From NCBI GenBank assembly GCA_965242575.1, contig OZ251461.1:1302001-1366000 (forward strand): a DNA stretch of 64,000 bases, written 5' to 3'. Under the pieces are notes generated by a model. The model was not told the origin of the DNA, searched no databases, and saw only the letters and a program-made list of their open reading frames with translations. Made by a program: the position numbers and the translations under genes. This document shows positions 30,016 through 39,059 of the stretch, piece by piece; position 1 is the first letter of the stretch, and every line of letters begins with the position of its first letter. This DNA comes from JANQOH01 sp965242575 (GTDB lineage Bacteria > Pseudomonadota > Alphaproteobacteria > UBA7887).

Positions 30016-30864
30016 ATGACCGCACCGCAACTGGGCGTTTTCGCCGCCGCGGCGCCGCTGCAACTGGCGCTCGAATTCGACGCTCCGGCGCTCGACGCCG
30101 CCGGGCTCGGCGCGGTGCGCCGCGCGGTCGGCGGCGGCGCCGTCATCGCCCTCGGCGCAAGCGCCTACCGCCGGCTCGGCGGCGCGGCGCGGACGGCCCC
30201 GCTCGCCCATGTCCCGGGGGCCGCCAACACGCCGCGCGATCTGCTGGTCTGGGCGCAGGGCGCGGGCCGCGGCGCGCTGTTCGACACGGCGCTAGCGGCC
30301 GCCCGCGCCATCGGCGCCGCGCCGGCGCTGGAGGTCGCGGGTTTCGTCTATCGCGACTCGCGCGACCTCACCGGCTTCGTCGACGGCAGCGCCAACCCGA
30401 AGACGGAGGCGGCGCGGCGCGAGGCGGCGCTCGTCCCCGAAGGCGCGCCGGGCGCCGGCGGCGCCCACGTGCTGACCCAGAAGTGGCGCCACGACCTGGA
30501 GTCCTTCCACGCCCTGCCGGTCGCCGAGCAGGAGCGCGTCATCGGCCGCACCAAGGCCGACAGCATCGAATTCCCGGCCGGCGCCATGCCGGCGGATGCG
30601 CACGTCGCCCGGACCGACGCCAAGCGCGGCGGCGTCGCGCAGACGCTGTTCCGGCGCAGTTTCCCGTGGGGCGGCGCGGCGGAGCACGGCTTGTATTTCC
30701 TCGCCTTCTCGCGCGAGGCGGAGCGGTTCGAATTCCTGCTGCGGCGCATGTTCGGCGCGGCGGAGGACGGCGTTCGCGACCGCCTCACGCGCTATTCCGC
30801 CGCGCGCACCGGCGCGCTCTGGTTCGCGCCGTCGCTCGACGAGCTCGACCGGCTCTCCGCCTGA
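30016..30864 (+). CDS. DyP-type haem peroxidase
   Basis: This 282-residue cytoplasmic protein has the DyP signature GFVDGSANP (residues about 120-128) with the catalytic distal Asp. ADAHVARTDAKRGG contains the proximal haem-ligand His region, followed by FRRSFPWGG and GLYFLAFSREAERFEFLLRRM. It fits the short P- or B-type class. ATG at 30016 is chosen; the frame is open upstream but the added residues are Arg-rich and unlike the family. No encapsulin gene is adjacent. An MFS carrier follows 28 bases later and may be co-transcribed. Confidence 0.87.
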   Translation: MTAPQLGVFAAAAPLQLALEFDAPALDAAGLGAVRRAVGGGAVIALGASAYRRLGGAARTAPLAHVPGAANTPRDLLVWAQGAGRGALFDTALAAARAIGAAPALEVAGFVYRDSRDLTGFVDGSANPKTEAARREAALVPEGAPGAGGAHVLTQKWRHDLESFHALPVAEQERVIGRTKADSIEFPAGAMPADAHVARTDAKRGGVAQTLFRRSFPWGGAAEHGLYFLAFSREAERFEFLLRRMFGAAEDGVRDRLTRYSAARTGALWFAPSLDELDRLSA

Positions 30865-30892
30865 GCCGGGCGGCGCCTTCCGCCCGCCCCGG

Positions 30893-32137
30893 ATGCCCGC
30901 GCATGCGCGCCGCGCGGCGGTCGTCGTCGCCGTGCTCTGCCTCGGCTACATACTCAGCATGTTCTACCGCACGTCGGTGGGCGTGCTGGGCAATGAGCTG
31001 TCGCGCGCGATGGGCCTGTCGGCGGAGGCGCTCGGCGCGCTGGGCGGGGCCTACTTCCTCGCCTTCGCGGCGGCGCAAATCCCGCTGGGAGTCGCTCTCG
31101 ACCGCTACGGCCCGCGGCGGGTCAACGCCTGCATGGCGCTGGTCGCGGGCTGCGGCGCGCTGGTCTTCGCGGCGGCGGGCGGATTCGCCATGCTCGTACT
31201 CGGCCGCGGGCTGATCGGCCTGGGCTGCGCCGCCGGGCTGATGGGGGCGCTGGTGGCGTTCTCGCGCTGGTTCCCGCCGCGCCGCTTCCCGGCGATGGCG
31301 GGGTTCATGCTGGCGGTGGGCGGGCTTGGCAACCTCGCCTCGACGACCCCGCTGGCGCTCGGCGCCGAACGGCTCGGCTGGCGCGGCGCGTTCGTCTGCG
31401 CCGCCGGCGTGTCGGCGCTGGCGGCGGCGCTCACCTTCGCGCTGGTGCGCGACGCGCCGCCCGGCGCGCCCGCCGCCGACCCGCGCGGCGAGACCCTGGG
31501 CCAGACCGCGCGCGGGGTGGGCGCGGTGCTGCGCAACCGCCAGCTGCACCTGATCCTGCCGCTCAACTCCTGCGCCTACGGGGCGCTGATGGCGATGCTC
31601 GCGTTGTGGGGCGCGCCGTGGCTGTCGCAGGTCCACGGCCTCGGCGCGGTGGCGGCGGCGGACGCGATGATGGCGATGGCCATCGCGCTGATGGGCGGCT
31701 CGCTCGCCTATGGCTGGATCGGCTCGCGCCTGGGCGCGCACCGCGTCGTCGTGCTCGCCGGCGCGGCGGCGACGGCCGCGCTCTACGCGGCGCTGGCGGC
31801 GGGGCTGGCGGCGGGTCCGGGCGCGGCCGCCGCCGCGCTGTGCCTCATGGCGCTGCTCGGCGGCTACGCCGCGCTCATGCTGGAGCACGTCCGGGCGTTG
31901 TTCCCGCCGCATCTGGTGGGGCGCGGGCTGACCACCGCCAACCTGTTCAATTTCGGCGGTTCGGGGATCATCCAGGCGATCAGCGGCGGGATCGTCGGCG
32001 CCTGGCCCCGCGGAGCGGACGGCGCGCACCCGCCCGAGGCCTATGCGGCGCTGTTCGCCTTCCTCGCCGCCATCGTCGCCGTATCCGCCGCGATCTACGC
32101 CTTCGCTAGGCCGGCGGGCGCAGCGCAGGAGTCGTGA
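30893..32137 (+). CDS. major facilitator superfamily transporter
   Basis: This 414-residue protein has about 12 hydrophobic segments in two sets of six. The loop between helices 2 and 3 carries the MFS A-motif variant GVALDRYGPRRVNA. Helix 4 begins VLGRGLIGLGCAAGLMGAL. The ligand is not evident; the overall look is of the NarK/CynX-like branch of small-anion carriers. ATG at 30893 gives a start immediately before the first helix. Confidence 0.8.
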   Translation: MPAHARRAAVVVAVLCLGYILSMFYRTSVGVLGNELSRAMGLSAEALGALGGAYFLAFAAAQIPLGVALDRYGPRRVNACMALVAGCGALVFAAAGGFAMLVLGRGLIGLGCAAGLMGALVAFSRWFPPRRFPAMAGFMLAVGGLGNLASTTPLALGAERLGWRGAFVCAAGVSALAAALTFALVRDAPPGAPAADPRGETLGQTARGVGAVLRNRQLHLILPLNSCAYGALMAMLALWGAPWLSQVHGLGAVAAADAMMAMAIALMGGSLAYGWIGSRLGAHRVVVLAGAAATAALYAALAAGLAAGPGAAAAALCLMALLGGYAALMLEHVRALFPPHLVGRGLTTANLFNFGGSGIIQAISGGIVGAWPRGADGAHPPEAYAALFAFLAAIVAVSAAIYAFARPAGAAQES

Positions 32138-32244
32138 CGTGACGAAGACGGGAGCCCGGGGGGCCGCAACCTCCCCCGCCGAACATATGTCGGGCCGGGC
32201 TGGCGCCTCGAAAGGCTGACTCGGGCTCCGCGTCTGCATGCTAA

Positions 32245-33895
32245 CCCGGATTTCTCATAGTTTGTAGGCGCACCGGGGTCCTGCCTATGATATAGTGTTC
32301 TTTGCCAAGAGCTTATATCAGGGCAGGGGGTTCCCCGATGCGAACGGAGTGTAGCGTAGCGCCTGGCGCCTTTCAAGCGGTTTCGGGGCGGGCGGTTGTG
32401 GCGGATTTCGACGGCGGGTCGATGACTTCGGACGCCGGCGCTCTGCTGCTCGGACAGGCGGATGCGGTTATTGGGCTTGTGGACCGCCTTGCGGCTTGTT
32501 TCGCGGATCATCGCGATGGTCGGTTCGTGGAGCACTCGGTTCGGACGCTTGTGAGTCGGCGTGTATTCGGGATTGCGTTGGGCTATGAGGACTTGATCGA
32601 CCACGATGTGTTGCGTGGCGATCCGGTTATGGCGGTTCTTGCGGGGAAGTTGCGCGCGAAGCGCCGGAACTGCGCTCCGGTTGCGGGGAAGTCGACGCCG
32701 AGCCGGTTGGAGTTGGGCGGTTCGTCTCCGTCCGGGGACAGCAAGATCGTCCATGACGGGTCGGCGATTGCGGATGTGTTGGTGACGCTGTTCCTGGATG
32801 CGCATGAGGCGGCTCCGGCTCGGGTGGTTCTGGATTTCGACGCGACGGACGATCCGGTTCATGGTTTGCAGGAGGGGCGTTTTTTCCACGGCTATTACGA
32901 CTGCTACTGCTACCTGCCGCTTTATGTTTTGTGCGGTCGTCACCTTCTGGCGGCGCGGCTGCGCCCGGCAAACATCGACGGCGCGGCCGGGGCTGTGGAG
33001 GAGGCTGCGCGGATCGTGGCCCTGTTGCGGGCGCGGTGGCCGGACACGCGGATCGTGTTGCGGGCCGATTCGGGGTTCGCGCGCGAGGCGCTGATGGCGT
33101 GGCGCCAAGCCAACGGGGTGGATTACCTGTTCGGCTTGGCGCGGAACGATCGTCTGGCGGCGCAGGTCGCGGATGCGCTGGCGGAGGCCGAGGCGGACAG
33201 CGAGCGGAGCGGCGCCCCGGCGCGGCGCTTCGCCGACTTCATGTGGTCCACACGCGATAGTTGGAGCCGCGAACGCCGCGTCGTCGGTAAGGCCGAATGG
33301 ACCCGCGGCAAGGCCAATCCGCGCTTCGTCGTCACCTCGCTCGCCGCCAGCGCGCATGACGCCCGGAGCCTCTACGAGGACCTGTATTGCCAACGCGGCG
33401 AGATGGAGAACCGCATCAAGGAATGCCAACTCGACCTGTTCGCCGACCGCACCTCGGCGCATAGCATGCGCGCCAACCAACTCCGCTTGTGGTTCGCCTC
33501 GATGGCCTATGTGCTGCTCTGCGCCCTGCGCCGCCTCGGCCTCGCCCACACCCGCCGCGCCGCCGCCACATGTGGAAGCCTGCGCCTCAAACTGCTCAAG
33601 ATCGCTGCATGGGTCCGTGTCAGTGTCCGCCGCATCAAGATCGCAATGGACACCAACCATCCTTTCCAGGACGAGTTCCGCACCGCCCGAAGGCGACTAT
33701 CCGCCGCCGCAACCTGAAGCGGCGCACAACTCACCCTTCCCCGCAACAACGGAGACATCGCCGAACCGAACCACCCGTCGCCAGCCGACGGGCGCTCCGA
33801 CGCGCCTCGAAAACGGCGGCGACCGCGCAACCCGGAAAATTCCCGCAGACGCCGCACACCGTCCCTCAAACCGCAGACGTATGAGAAATCCGGGG
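32245..33895 (+). mobile_element. IS1380-family insertion sequence, complete
   Basis: This element of about 1650 bp has inverted termini CCCGGATTTCTCATA (left, 32245) and the exact complement at 33880..33894. It carries one transposase and a 180-base tail after the stop. The flanking bases (CTAA and GTAG) do not form a target duplication. The right end cuts off an AlbA_2-type gene whose missing part is not found on the left side, so insertion was accompanied or followed by deletion. Confidence 0.85.
32338..33717 (+). CDS. IS1380-family transposase
   Basis: This 459-residue DDE transposase has VADFDGGSMTSDAGALLL near the start, VLDFDATDDPVHGLQEG with the first catalytic Asp, VLRADSGFAREALM with the second Asp, and the C-terminal YCQRGEMENRIKECQ helix with the Glu. 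ATG at 32338 lies just after a purine-rich stretch; the upstream frame extends only 12 codons. The frame is uninterrupted, so it may be functional. Confidence 0.92.
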   Translation: MRTECSVAPGAFQAVSGRAVVADFDGGSMTSDAGALLLGQADAVIGLVDRLAACFADHRDGRFVEHSVRTLVSRRVFGIALGYEDLIDHDVLRGDPVMAVLAGKLRAKRRNCAPVAGKSTPSRLELGGSSPSGDSKIVHDGSAIADVLVTLFLDAHEAAPARVVLDFDATDDPVHGLQEGRFFHGYYDCYCYLPLYVLCGRHLLAARLRPANIDGAAGAVEEAARIVALLRARWPDTRIVLRADSGFAREALMAWRQANGVDYLFGLARNDRLAAQVADALAEAEADSERSGAPARRFADFMWSTRDSWSRERRVVGKAEWTRGKANPRFVVTSLAASAHDARSLYEDLYCQRGEMENRIKECQLDLFADRTSAHSMRANQLRLWFASMAYVLLCALRRLGLAHTRRAAATCGSLRLKLLKIAAWVRVSVRRIKIAMDTNHPFQDEFRTARRRLSAAAT

Positions 33896-34700
33896 TAGGC
33901 AAGCGCCTGAACGATCTGCTCCGGCAACGGGCCGGCGATGCGGACGCTGTCGGCCGCCTCGCCGTCGGGATCGCCGTGCTTGTAGGACGCAAGATCGATG
34001 AAGGCGCCGTTGACGAACCGCTCCGGCGCGTCGGTGAAGAGGAGGAGGCCGAGGCAGGTCGGGACGGTCCCGGAATCGGCGGCGACGGCGAGTTTGTGAG
34101 CCTCCAGCGCCGGCGCCCAGTCGTCCGGCGGCGACCACGCCGGAAAACGGGCGCGGAAATACGCCGCCAGGCGCTTCTCGTCGAGATCGTCCAGCCGGGC
34201 GCCGACGACGGCGCGCTCCTTGAACGGAGCGGCCAACCGGCGCGCGCTCAACATGCGGGCCAGACGCTGGGGCGGGATGAGCGCCGATGGCTGCCGATAC
34301 GCTGGAGGTGGCGCCCGTCGCTCGTATGGCGCACGTCGAACCGGGCGGCGGGGATCGCGACGACCAGGCACGATCCGGGCGCGCCATCCGGTGCCGGAAG
34401 GTAATCCCAATCCAGCGCCGGAACGATCATGGGGCGGCAGCCCTCGGCCGCTACGTTCACGACGAATTGTTCGAGCGGGCCACGATGCGATTCGTCGACC
34501 CCCGTTACGGCGAGATCGTGATCGCACACTCCGATGACGACCGCGCCGCCCGCCGTGTTGGCCATGCTGACGAAGACCTCGGCGAGTCGCGACGCCGCGC
34601 GGCCCTGCTCCCCGGCGAACGCGGAGCGGCCGCCCCGGAAGACGACCTCCTTCAGTTCGAGTTCGGTGTCCTCGCCGGCGCGGATGGCGGCCGCCAGCAC
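33896..34700 (-). pseudogene. AlbA_2-domain (COG2865-type) putative DNA-binding protein, frameshifted and truncated
   Basis: A GTG at 34700 opens a frame with ELELKEVVFRGG, VFVSMANTAGGAVVIGV and QFVVNVAAEGCRP, which is an AlbA_2 domain ending at HLQRIGSHRR (about 34285). The family continues as LIPPQRLARML, but here that text is in another frame, implying loss of one base near 34283. The second part runs to QIVQALAYPG and stops being homologous at the IS1380 right end (33895). The downstream HATPase/wHTH region normally present is gone. These proteins are often near mobile and defence genes. Confidence 0.75.
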
Positions 34701-34995
34701 GCGGCCTTCGGCGTCGGCATGGCGGCGCCGGGCGGGCGAAAATCAATGGCGGACTCCCTCGCCAACGTTCAGGTCGACCACGCTGTCCGCGTCCCGGCGC
34801 GGCCGGACGATCCCGCCATCCCGGAGGACGACCGCCGATTCGCCCGCGCCGGGCAGGGCGCGGGGGCGGCGGCGGCGGGCGCAGGCAAGGCGGCGCGCGC
34901 GCCGGGGCGCCGGGGGTTGCATCGGGCCCGGGCGGCGGCCCACCATCGCCGGGCGCGCGCGTCGCGGCCCCCGCCGCCGCAGCGGAGGCCGGTCG
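34701..34995. other. non-coding, GC-rich spacer
   Basis: This is the region between the AlbA_2 pseudogene start and the nrdJ promoter. I see no gene, riboswitch-like conserved block or repeat. Open frames on the minus strand here are continuations of antisense frames with no family likeness. Confidence 0.5.
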
Positions 34996-35023
34996 TTGAC
35001 GCGCCGCGCGACCGCAATATGCT
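34996..35023 (+). promoter_or_regulatory. nrdJ promoter
   Basis: TTGACG (34996..35001) and TATGCT (35018..35023) are separated by 16 bases and lie 40 bases upstream of the nrdJ ATG. The short leader leaves little room for a cobalamin riboswitch, and none is recognisable. Confidence 0.6.
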
Positions 35024-35062
35024 GACGATCCGCCGCCCCCGCCCACAACATATGGTCCAGCC

Positions 35063-38000
35063 ATGCGGATAGAGCGCCATTTCACCGAGGCGGGCGGCTC
35101 GCCCTACGACGGCATCGCCTTCCGCGCCGCCGCGAGCGAGATCCGCAACCCCGACGGCTCGGTCGTCTTCCGCCGCGACGACGTCGAGGCGCCGGAGGGG
35201 TGGTCGCAGACCGCCGTCGACATCCTGGCGCAGAAATACTTCCGCAAGGCCGGGGTCCCGGACGCCACCGAGCCCGACCCCGAGGACGACGCGCCGGAAT
35301 GGCTGCGCCGCCGCCGCCCCGCGCCCGGCGCCGGGACGCGCGCCGAGCGCGGGGCGCGCGAGGTGTTCGACCGCCTCGCCGGCGCCTGGACCTGGTGGGG
35401 GTGGAAGGGCGGATATTTCGACGGCGAGGAGGACGCGCGCGCCTTCCACGACGAAATGCGCTTCATGCTCGCGCGCCAGATGGCGGCGCCCAACAGCCCG
35501 CAATGGTTCAACACCGGCCTGCACTGGGCCTACGGCGTCGAAGGCCCCGCGCAGGGCCATTACTACGTCGACGAGACCACCGGGCGGGTCCGGCGCTCCG
35601 CCTCCGCCTACGAACGCCCGCAGCCGCACGCCTGCTTCATCCAGGGAGTCTCCGACGACCTGGTGAACGACGGCGGCATCATGGACCTGTGGGTGCGCGA
35701 GGCGCGGCTGTTCAAATACGGCTCCGGCACCGGCTCCAACTTCTCGGCCATCCGCGGCGAGAACGAACCGCTGTCGGGCGGCGGGCGGTCGTCGGGGCTG
35801 ATGAGCTTCCTCAAGATCGGCGACCGCGCCGCCGGCGCCATCAAGTCCGGCGGGACGACGCGCCGCGCCGCCAAGATGGTCGTCGTCGACGCCGACCACC
35901 CCGACATCCGCGACTTCATCGACTGGAAGGCGGTCGAGGAGCAGAAGGTCGCCGCGCTGGTCGCCGGGTCGAAACTCGTCGAGCGCGCGCTCAACGCCAT
36001 CCTGCGCGCCTGCGCGGCCGGCGGCGAGGGCGAGGGGCGCCTCGACCCGGCCGACAACCCGGCGCTCAAGAAGGCGCTGCGCGCGGCGCGGCGCGATTTC
36101 GTCCCCGAGGCGCTGGTCCAGCGCGCGCTGCTGCTGGCGCGCCAGGGGCGGACCGACATCGCGGTGGACACCTACGACACCGATTGGGATTCGGACGCCT
36201 ACCGCACCGTCTCGGGGCAGAACGCCAACAACACCGTCCGCGTCACCGACGCCTTCATGCGCGCGGCGCAGGAGGGCGGCGAATGGGCGCTGCGGCGGCG
36301 CACCGACGGGGCGGTCGCCGAGACCGTCGACGCGCGCGAGTTGTGGGACCGGATGGCGCTCGCCGCGTGGCAATCCGCCGACCCCGGAGTCCAGTTCGAC
36401 ACGACGATCGCCGCCTGGCACACCTGCCCCGAATCGGGCCGCATCCGCGCCTCGAACCCGTGTTCCGAATACATGTTCCTCGACGACACGGCGTGCAACC
36501 TGGCGTCGCTCAACCTGATGGCGTTCCGCCGCGCCGATGGCGGGTTCGACATCGCCGGCTTCCGCCACGCGGCGCGGCTGTGGACCGTGGCGCTGGAGAT
36601 CTCGGTGGCGATGGCGCAGTTCCCGTCGCGGGAGATCGCGCGGCGGTCGTGGGCGTTCCGCACCCTGGGGCTGGGCTACGCCAACGTCGGCGGACTGCTG
36701 ATGGCCTCCGGCCTGCCCTACGACGGCGACGCCGGGCGGGCGCTGTGCGGCGCGCTGACCGCGTTGATGACGGGGGTGGCCTACCGCGCCTCGGCGGAGA
36801 TGGCGGCGGAGCTGGGGCCGTTCCCCGAATTCGCCGCCAACCGCGACGCCATGCTCCGCGTGATCCGCAACCACCGCCGCGCGGCGCGGGGCGAGTCCGG
36901 CGGCTACGAGGGGCTGCGCGCGGCGCCGGTCCCGCTCGACGCCGAACGCTGCCCGGTCCCCGGCCTCGCGGCGGCGGCGGCGGGGGCGTGGGACGAGGCG
37001 CTGGCGCTCGGCTCCGAGCACGGCTTCCGCAACGCCCAGGCGACCGCCATCGCGCCCACCGGCACCATCGGCCTGGCGATGGACTGCGACACCACCGGCA
37101 TCGAGCCCGACTTCGCGCTGGTGAAGTTCAAGAAACTCGCCGGCGGCGGCTACTTCAAGATCATCAACCGCGCGGTTCCGGCGGCGCTGGAGACGCTGGG
37201 CTACGGCGCGGCGGAGCGCGCCGAAATCGAGGCCTGGGCGGTGGGGACGGGCACCCTCGCCGGCGCGCCCGGCGTGAACCACGAAAGCCTGCGCGCCAAG
37301 GGGTTCGACGACGGCGCCATCGCGCGCGTCGAGGCGGCGCTGGGCGACGCCTTCGACATCCGCTACGCCTTCTCCCGCTGGACGCTGGGGGCGGAGTTCC
37401 GCCCCGAGGCGCTGGGCTTCGACGCGGCGGCGCTGGACGCGCCCGGCTTCGACATGCTGGCGGCGCTGGGCTTCCCGCGGGACGAGATCGACGCGGCGAA
37501 CGCGCATTGCTGCGGGGCGATGAGCCTGGAGGGCGCGCCGCATCTGCGGCCCGAACACCTGCCGGTGTTCGACTGCGCCACCCCCTGCGGCCCCAACGGC
37601 CGGCGCGCGCTCGACTGGCGGGCGCACATCCGCATGATGGCGGCGGCGCAGCCCTTCGTCTCCGGCGCGATCTCCAAGACCGTGAACATGCCCCATGCGG
37701 CGACGGTCGAGGACTGCCGCGAGGCCTATCTGATGTCGTGGCGGCTGGGGCTGAAGGCCAACGCGCTCTACCGCGACGGCTCGAAACTGAGCCAGCCGCT
37801 GAGCGCCGCCATCTTCCCCGCCGGCGCCGATGCGGACGGCGGCGAAGACGCCGGCGAGGCGCCGACGCGGGGCCGCGCGGTGCGCGAGATCGTCCGCGAG
37901 ATCGTCCGCAAGCACGAGCGCGAGCGCCTGCCGCACCGCCGCAAGGGCTACACGCAGAAGGCGGCGGTGGGCGGGCACAAGATCTACCTCCGCACCGGCG

Positions 38001-38617
38001 AATACGACGACGGGCGGCTGGGCGAGATCTTCCTCGACATGCACAAGGAGGGCGCGGCGTTTCGCAGCCTGATGAACAACTTCGCCATCGCGGTGTCGAT
38101 CGGGCTGCAATACGGCGTGCCGCTGGAGGAATTCGTCGAGGCGTTCACCTTCGTCCGCTTCGAGCCCTCCGGCGTCGTGTCGGGCAACGACCGCATCCGC
38201 ATGGCGACGTCGATCGTCGATTACGTGTTCCGCGAGCTGGCGGTCTCGTATCTCGACCGCGGCGACTTGGCGCACGTCCGGCAGGACGACCTGCTGCCCG
38301 ACGCGGTGGGCCGGGCGAAGGCGGCGCCGGGCGGCGCGGAGGCGGCGGAGGCCGCGGGCGCCGCGGCGTTCGTCAGCCCCGGCTTCGTCCGCCGCCGGCT
38401 GCACGTCGTCGACGGCGCGCCGGAGACTCCGGCGGCGCCCGCGCCCGCCCCCGAACCCGTCGCCGCGTCCGGCGGCGGCCGCTCGGCGCTGGCGGCGGCG
38501 GCGCGCATCAAGGGCTACGAGGGCGACCCTTGCGGCGATTGCGGCAATTTCACCATGGTGCGCAACGGCTCGTGCCTGAAATGCGACACCTGCGGCGGCA
38601 CCAGCGGGTGCTCGTGA
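35063..38617 (+). CDS. nrdJ: adenosylcobalamin-dependent (class II) ribonucleotide reductase
   Basis: This 1184-residue enzyme reduces ribonucleotides using coenzyme B12, independent of oxygen. MAAPNSPQWFNTGLHWAYG, PHACFIQGVSDD (active-site Cys) and FKYGSGTGSNFSAIR form the N-terminal part of the barrel. The catalytic loop ASNPCSEYMFLDDTACNLAS carries the Asn, Cys and Glu. ATAIAPTGTIGLAMDCDT binds the substrate phosphate. The C-terminus has the zinc/redox tail CGDCGNFTMVRN...CLKCDTCGGTSGC. The length fits the long alphaproteobacterial NrdJ with a TSCPD domain (KIYLRTGEYDDGRLGEIF). It is monocistronic behind its own promoter. Confidence 0.96.
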   Translation: MRIERHFTEAGGSPYDGIAFRAAASEIRNPDGSVVFRRDDVEAPEGWSQTAVDILAQKYFRKAGVPDATEPDPEDDAPEWLRRRRPAPGAGTRAERGAREVFDRLAGAWTWWGWKGGYFDGEEDARAFHDEMRFMLARQMAAPNSPQWFNTGLHWAYGVEGPAQGHYYVDETTGRVRRSASAYERPQPHACFIQGVSDDLVNDGGIMDLWVREARLFKYGSGTGSNFSAIRGENEPLSGGGRSSGLMSFLKIGDRAAGAIKSGGTTRRAAKMVVVDADHPDIRDFIDWKAVEEQKVAALVAGSKLVERALNAILRACAAGGEGEGRLDPADNPALKKALRAARRDFVPEALVQRALLLARQGRTDIAVDTYDTDWDSDAYRTVSGQNANNTVRVTDAFMRAAQEGGEWALRRRTDGAVAETVDARELWDRMALAAWQSADPGVQFDTTIAAWHTCPESGRIRASNPCSEYMFLDDTACNLASLNLMAFRRADGGFDIAGFRHAARLWTVALEISVAMAQFPSREIARRSWAFRTLGLGYANVGGLLMASGLPYDGDAGRALCGALTALMTGVAYRASAEMAAELGPFPEFAANRDAMLRVIRNHRRAARGESGGYEGLRAAPVPLDAERCPVPGLAAAAAGAWDEALALGSEHGFRNAQATAIAPTGTIGLAMDCDTTGIEPDFALVKFKKLAGGGYFKIINRAVPAALETLGYGAAERAEIEAWAVGTGTLAGAPGVNHESLRAKGFDDGAIARVEAALGDAFDIRYAFSRWTLGAEFRPEALGFDAAALDAPGFDMLAALGFPRDEIDAANAHCCGAMSLEGAPHLRPEHLPVFDCATPCGPNGRRALDWRAHIRMMAAAQPFVSGAISKTVNMPHAATVEDCREAYLMSWRLGLKANALYRDGSKLSQPLSAAIFPAGADADGGEDAGEAPTRGRAVREIVREIVRKHERERLPHRRKGYTQKAAVGGHKIYLRTGEYDDGRLGEIFLDMHKEGAAFRSLMNNFAIAVSIGLQYGVPLEEFVEAFTFVRFEPSGVVSGNDRIRMATSIVDYVFRELAVSYLDRGDLAHVRQDDLLPDAVGRAKAAPGGAEAAEAAGAAAFVSPGFVRRRLHVVDGAPETPAAPAPAPEPVAASGGGRSALAAAARIKGYEGDPCGDCGNFTMVRNGSCLKCDTCGGTSGCS

Positions 38618-38654
38618 GGGGAGCCGCCCGATGCGGCGGGCCGCCCGGAGCCGC

Positions 38655-39059
38655 TCAATCGTCCAGGAAGGTCCGGAGGCGCGCGCGCAACGCGTCGCGG
38701 TCGCCGATCTGGCACTCCCAGATCGTCAACACGTCCCAACCCATGCTCCGCAGGCGGACCCTGTGCTCCGCGTCCCGGTCGCGGTTTCGCGACAGTTTGC
38801 GCGTCCAGTAGTCGCGGTTGGATTTCGGCATCCGGTCTCCCCTCGGGCAGTCGTGCCAGTGCCAGAAGCAGCCGTGGACGAAGACCGCCTTGCGCCGGGA
38901 CGGGAACGCCAGGTCGGGCGCGCCCGGCAGGTCCTTGCGGTGCAGCCGGTAGCGGTAGCCCATGCCGTGCGCCAGCCGCCGGACGACCATTTCGGGCCCG
39001 GTGTCGCGGCTCCGCACCGCCCGCATGGTCCGGCTGCGGACTTCAGGCCGCTCGGTCAT
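38655..39059 (-). CDS. vsr: very short patch repair endonuclease
   Basis: This 134-residue endonuclease nicks 5' of T in T:G mismatches that arise from deamination of 5-methylcytosine. RSRDTGPEMVVRRLAHGMGYRYRLH is the N-terminal helix region, DLPGAPDLAFPSRRKAVFVHG holds the metal-binding Asp and the catalytic core, and CFWHWHDC with the later CPRGDRMPKSNRDYW provide the His and zinc-site residues. Its start overlaps the dcm-type methyltransferase by 17 bases, so the two are coupled and act on the same methylation sites. Confidence 0.95.
   Translation of the reverse strand: MTERPEVRSRTMRAVRSRDTGPEMVVRRLAHGMGYRYRLHRKDLPGAPDLAFPSRRKAVFVHGCFWHWHDCPRGDRMPKSNRDYWTRKLSRNRDRDAEHRVRLRSMGWDVLTIWECQIGDRDALRARLRTFLDD

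Noticed and set aside
34996..35062. Cobalamin riboswitch or NrdR boxes before nrdJ
   Set aside because: The leader is only about 40 bases and shows no B12-box-like element. The CAACATATGG sequence is too poor a match to an NrdR box.
34769..38811. Very long open frames in other frames and on the minus strand across nrdJ
   Set aside because: NrdJ motifs are unambiguous in one plus frame. The others are compositional shadows with low-complexity Arg/Ala/Gly content.
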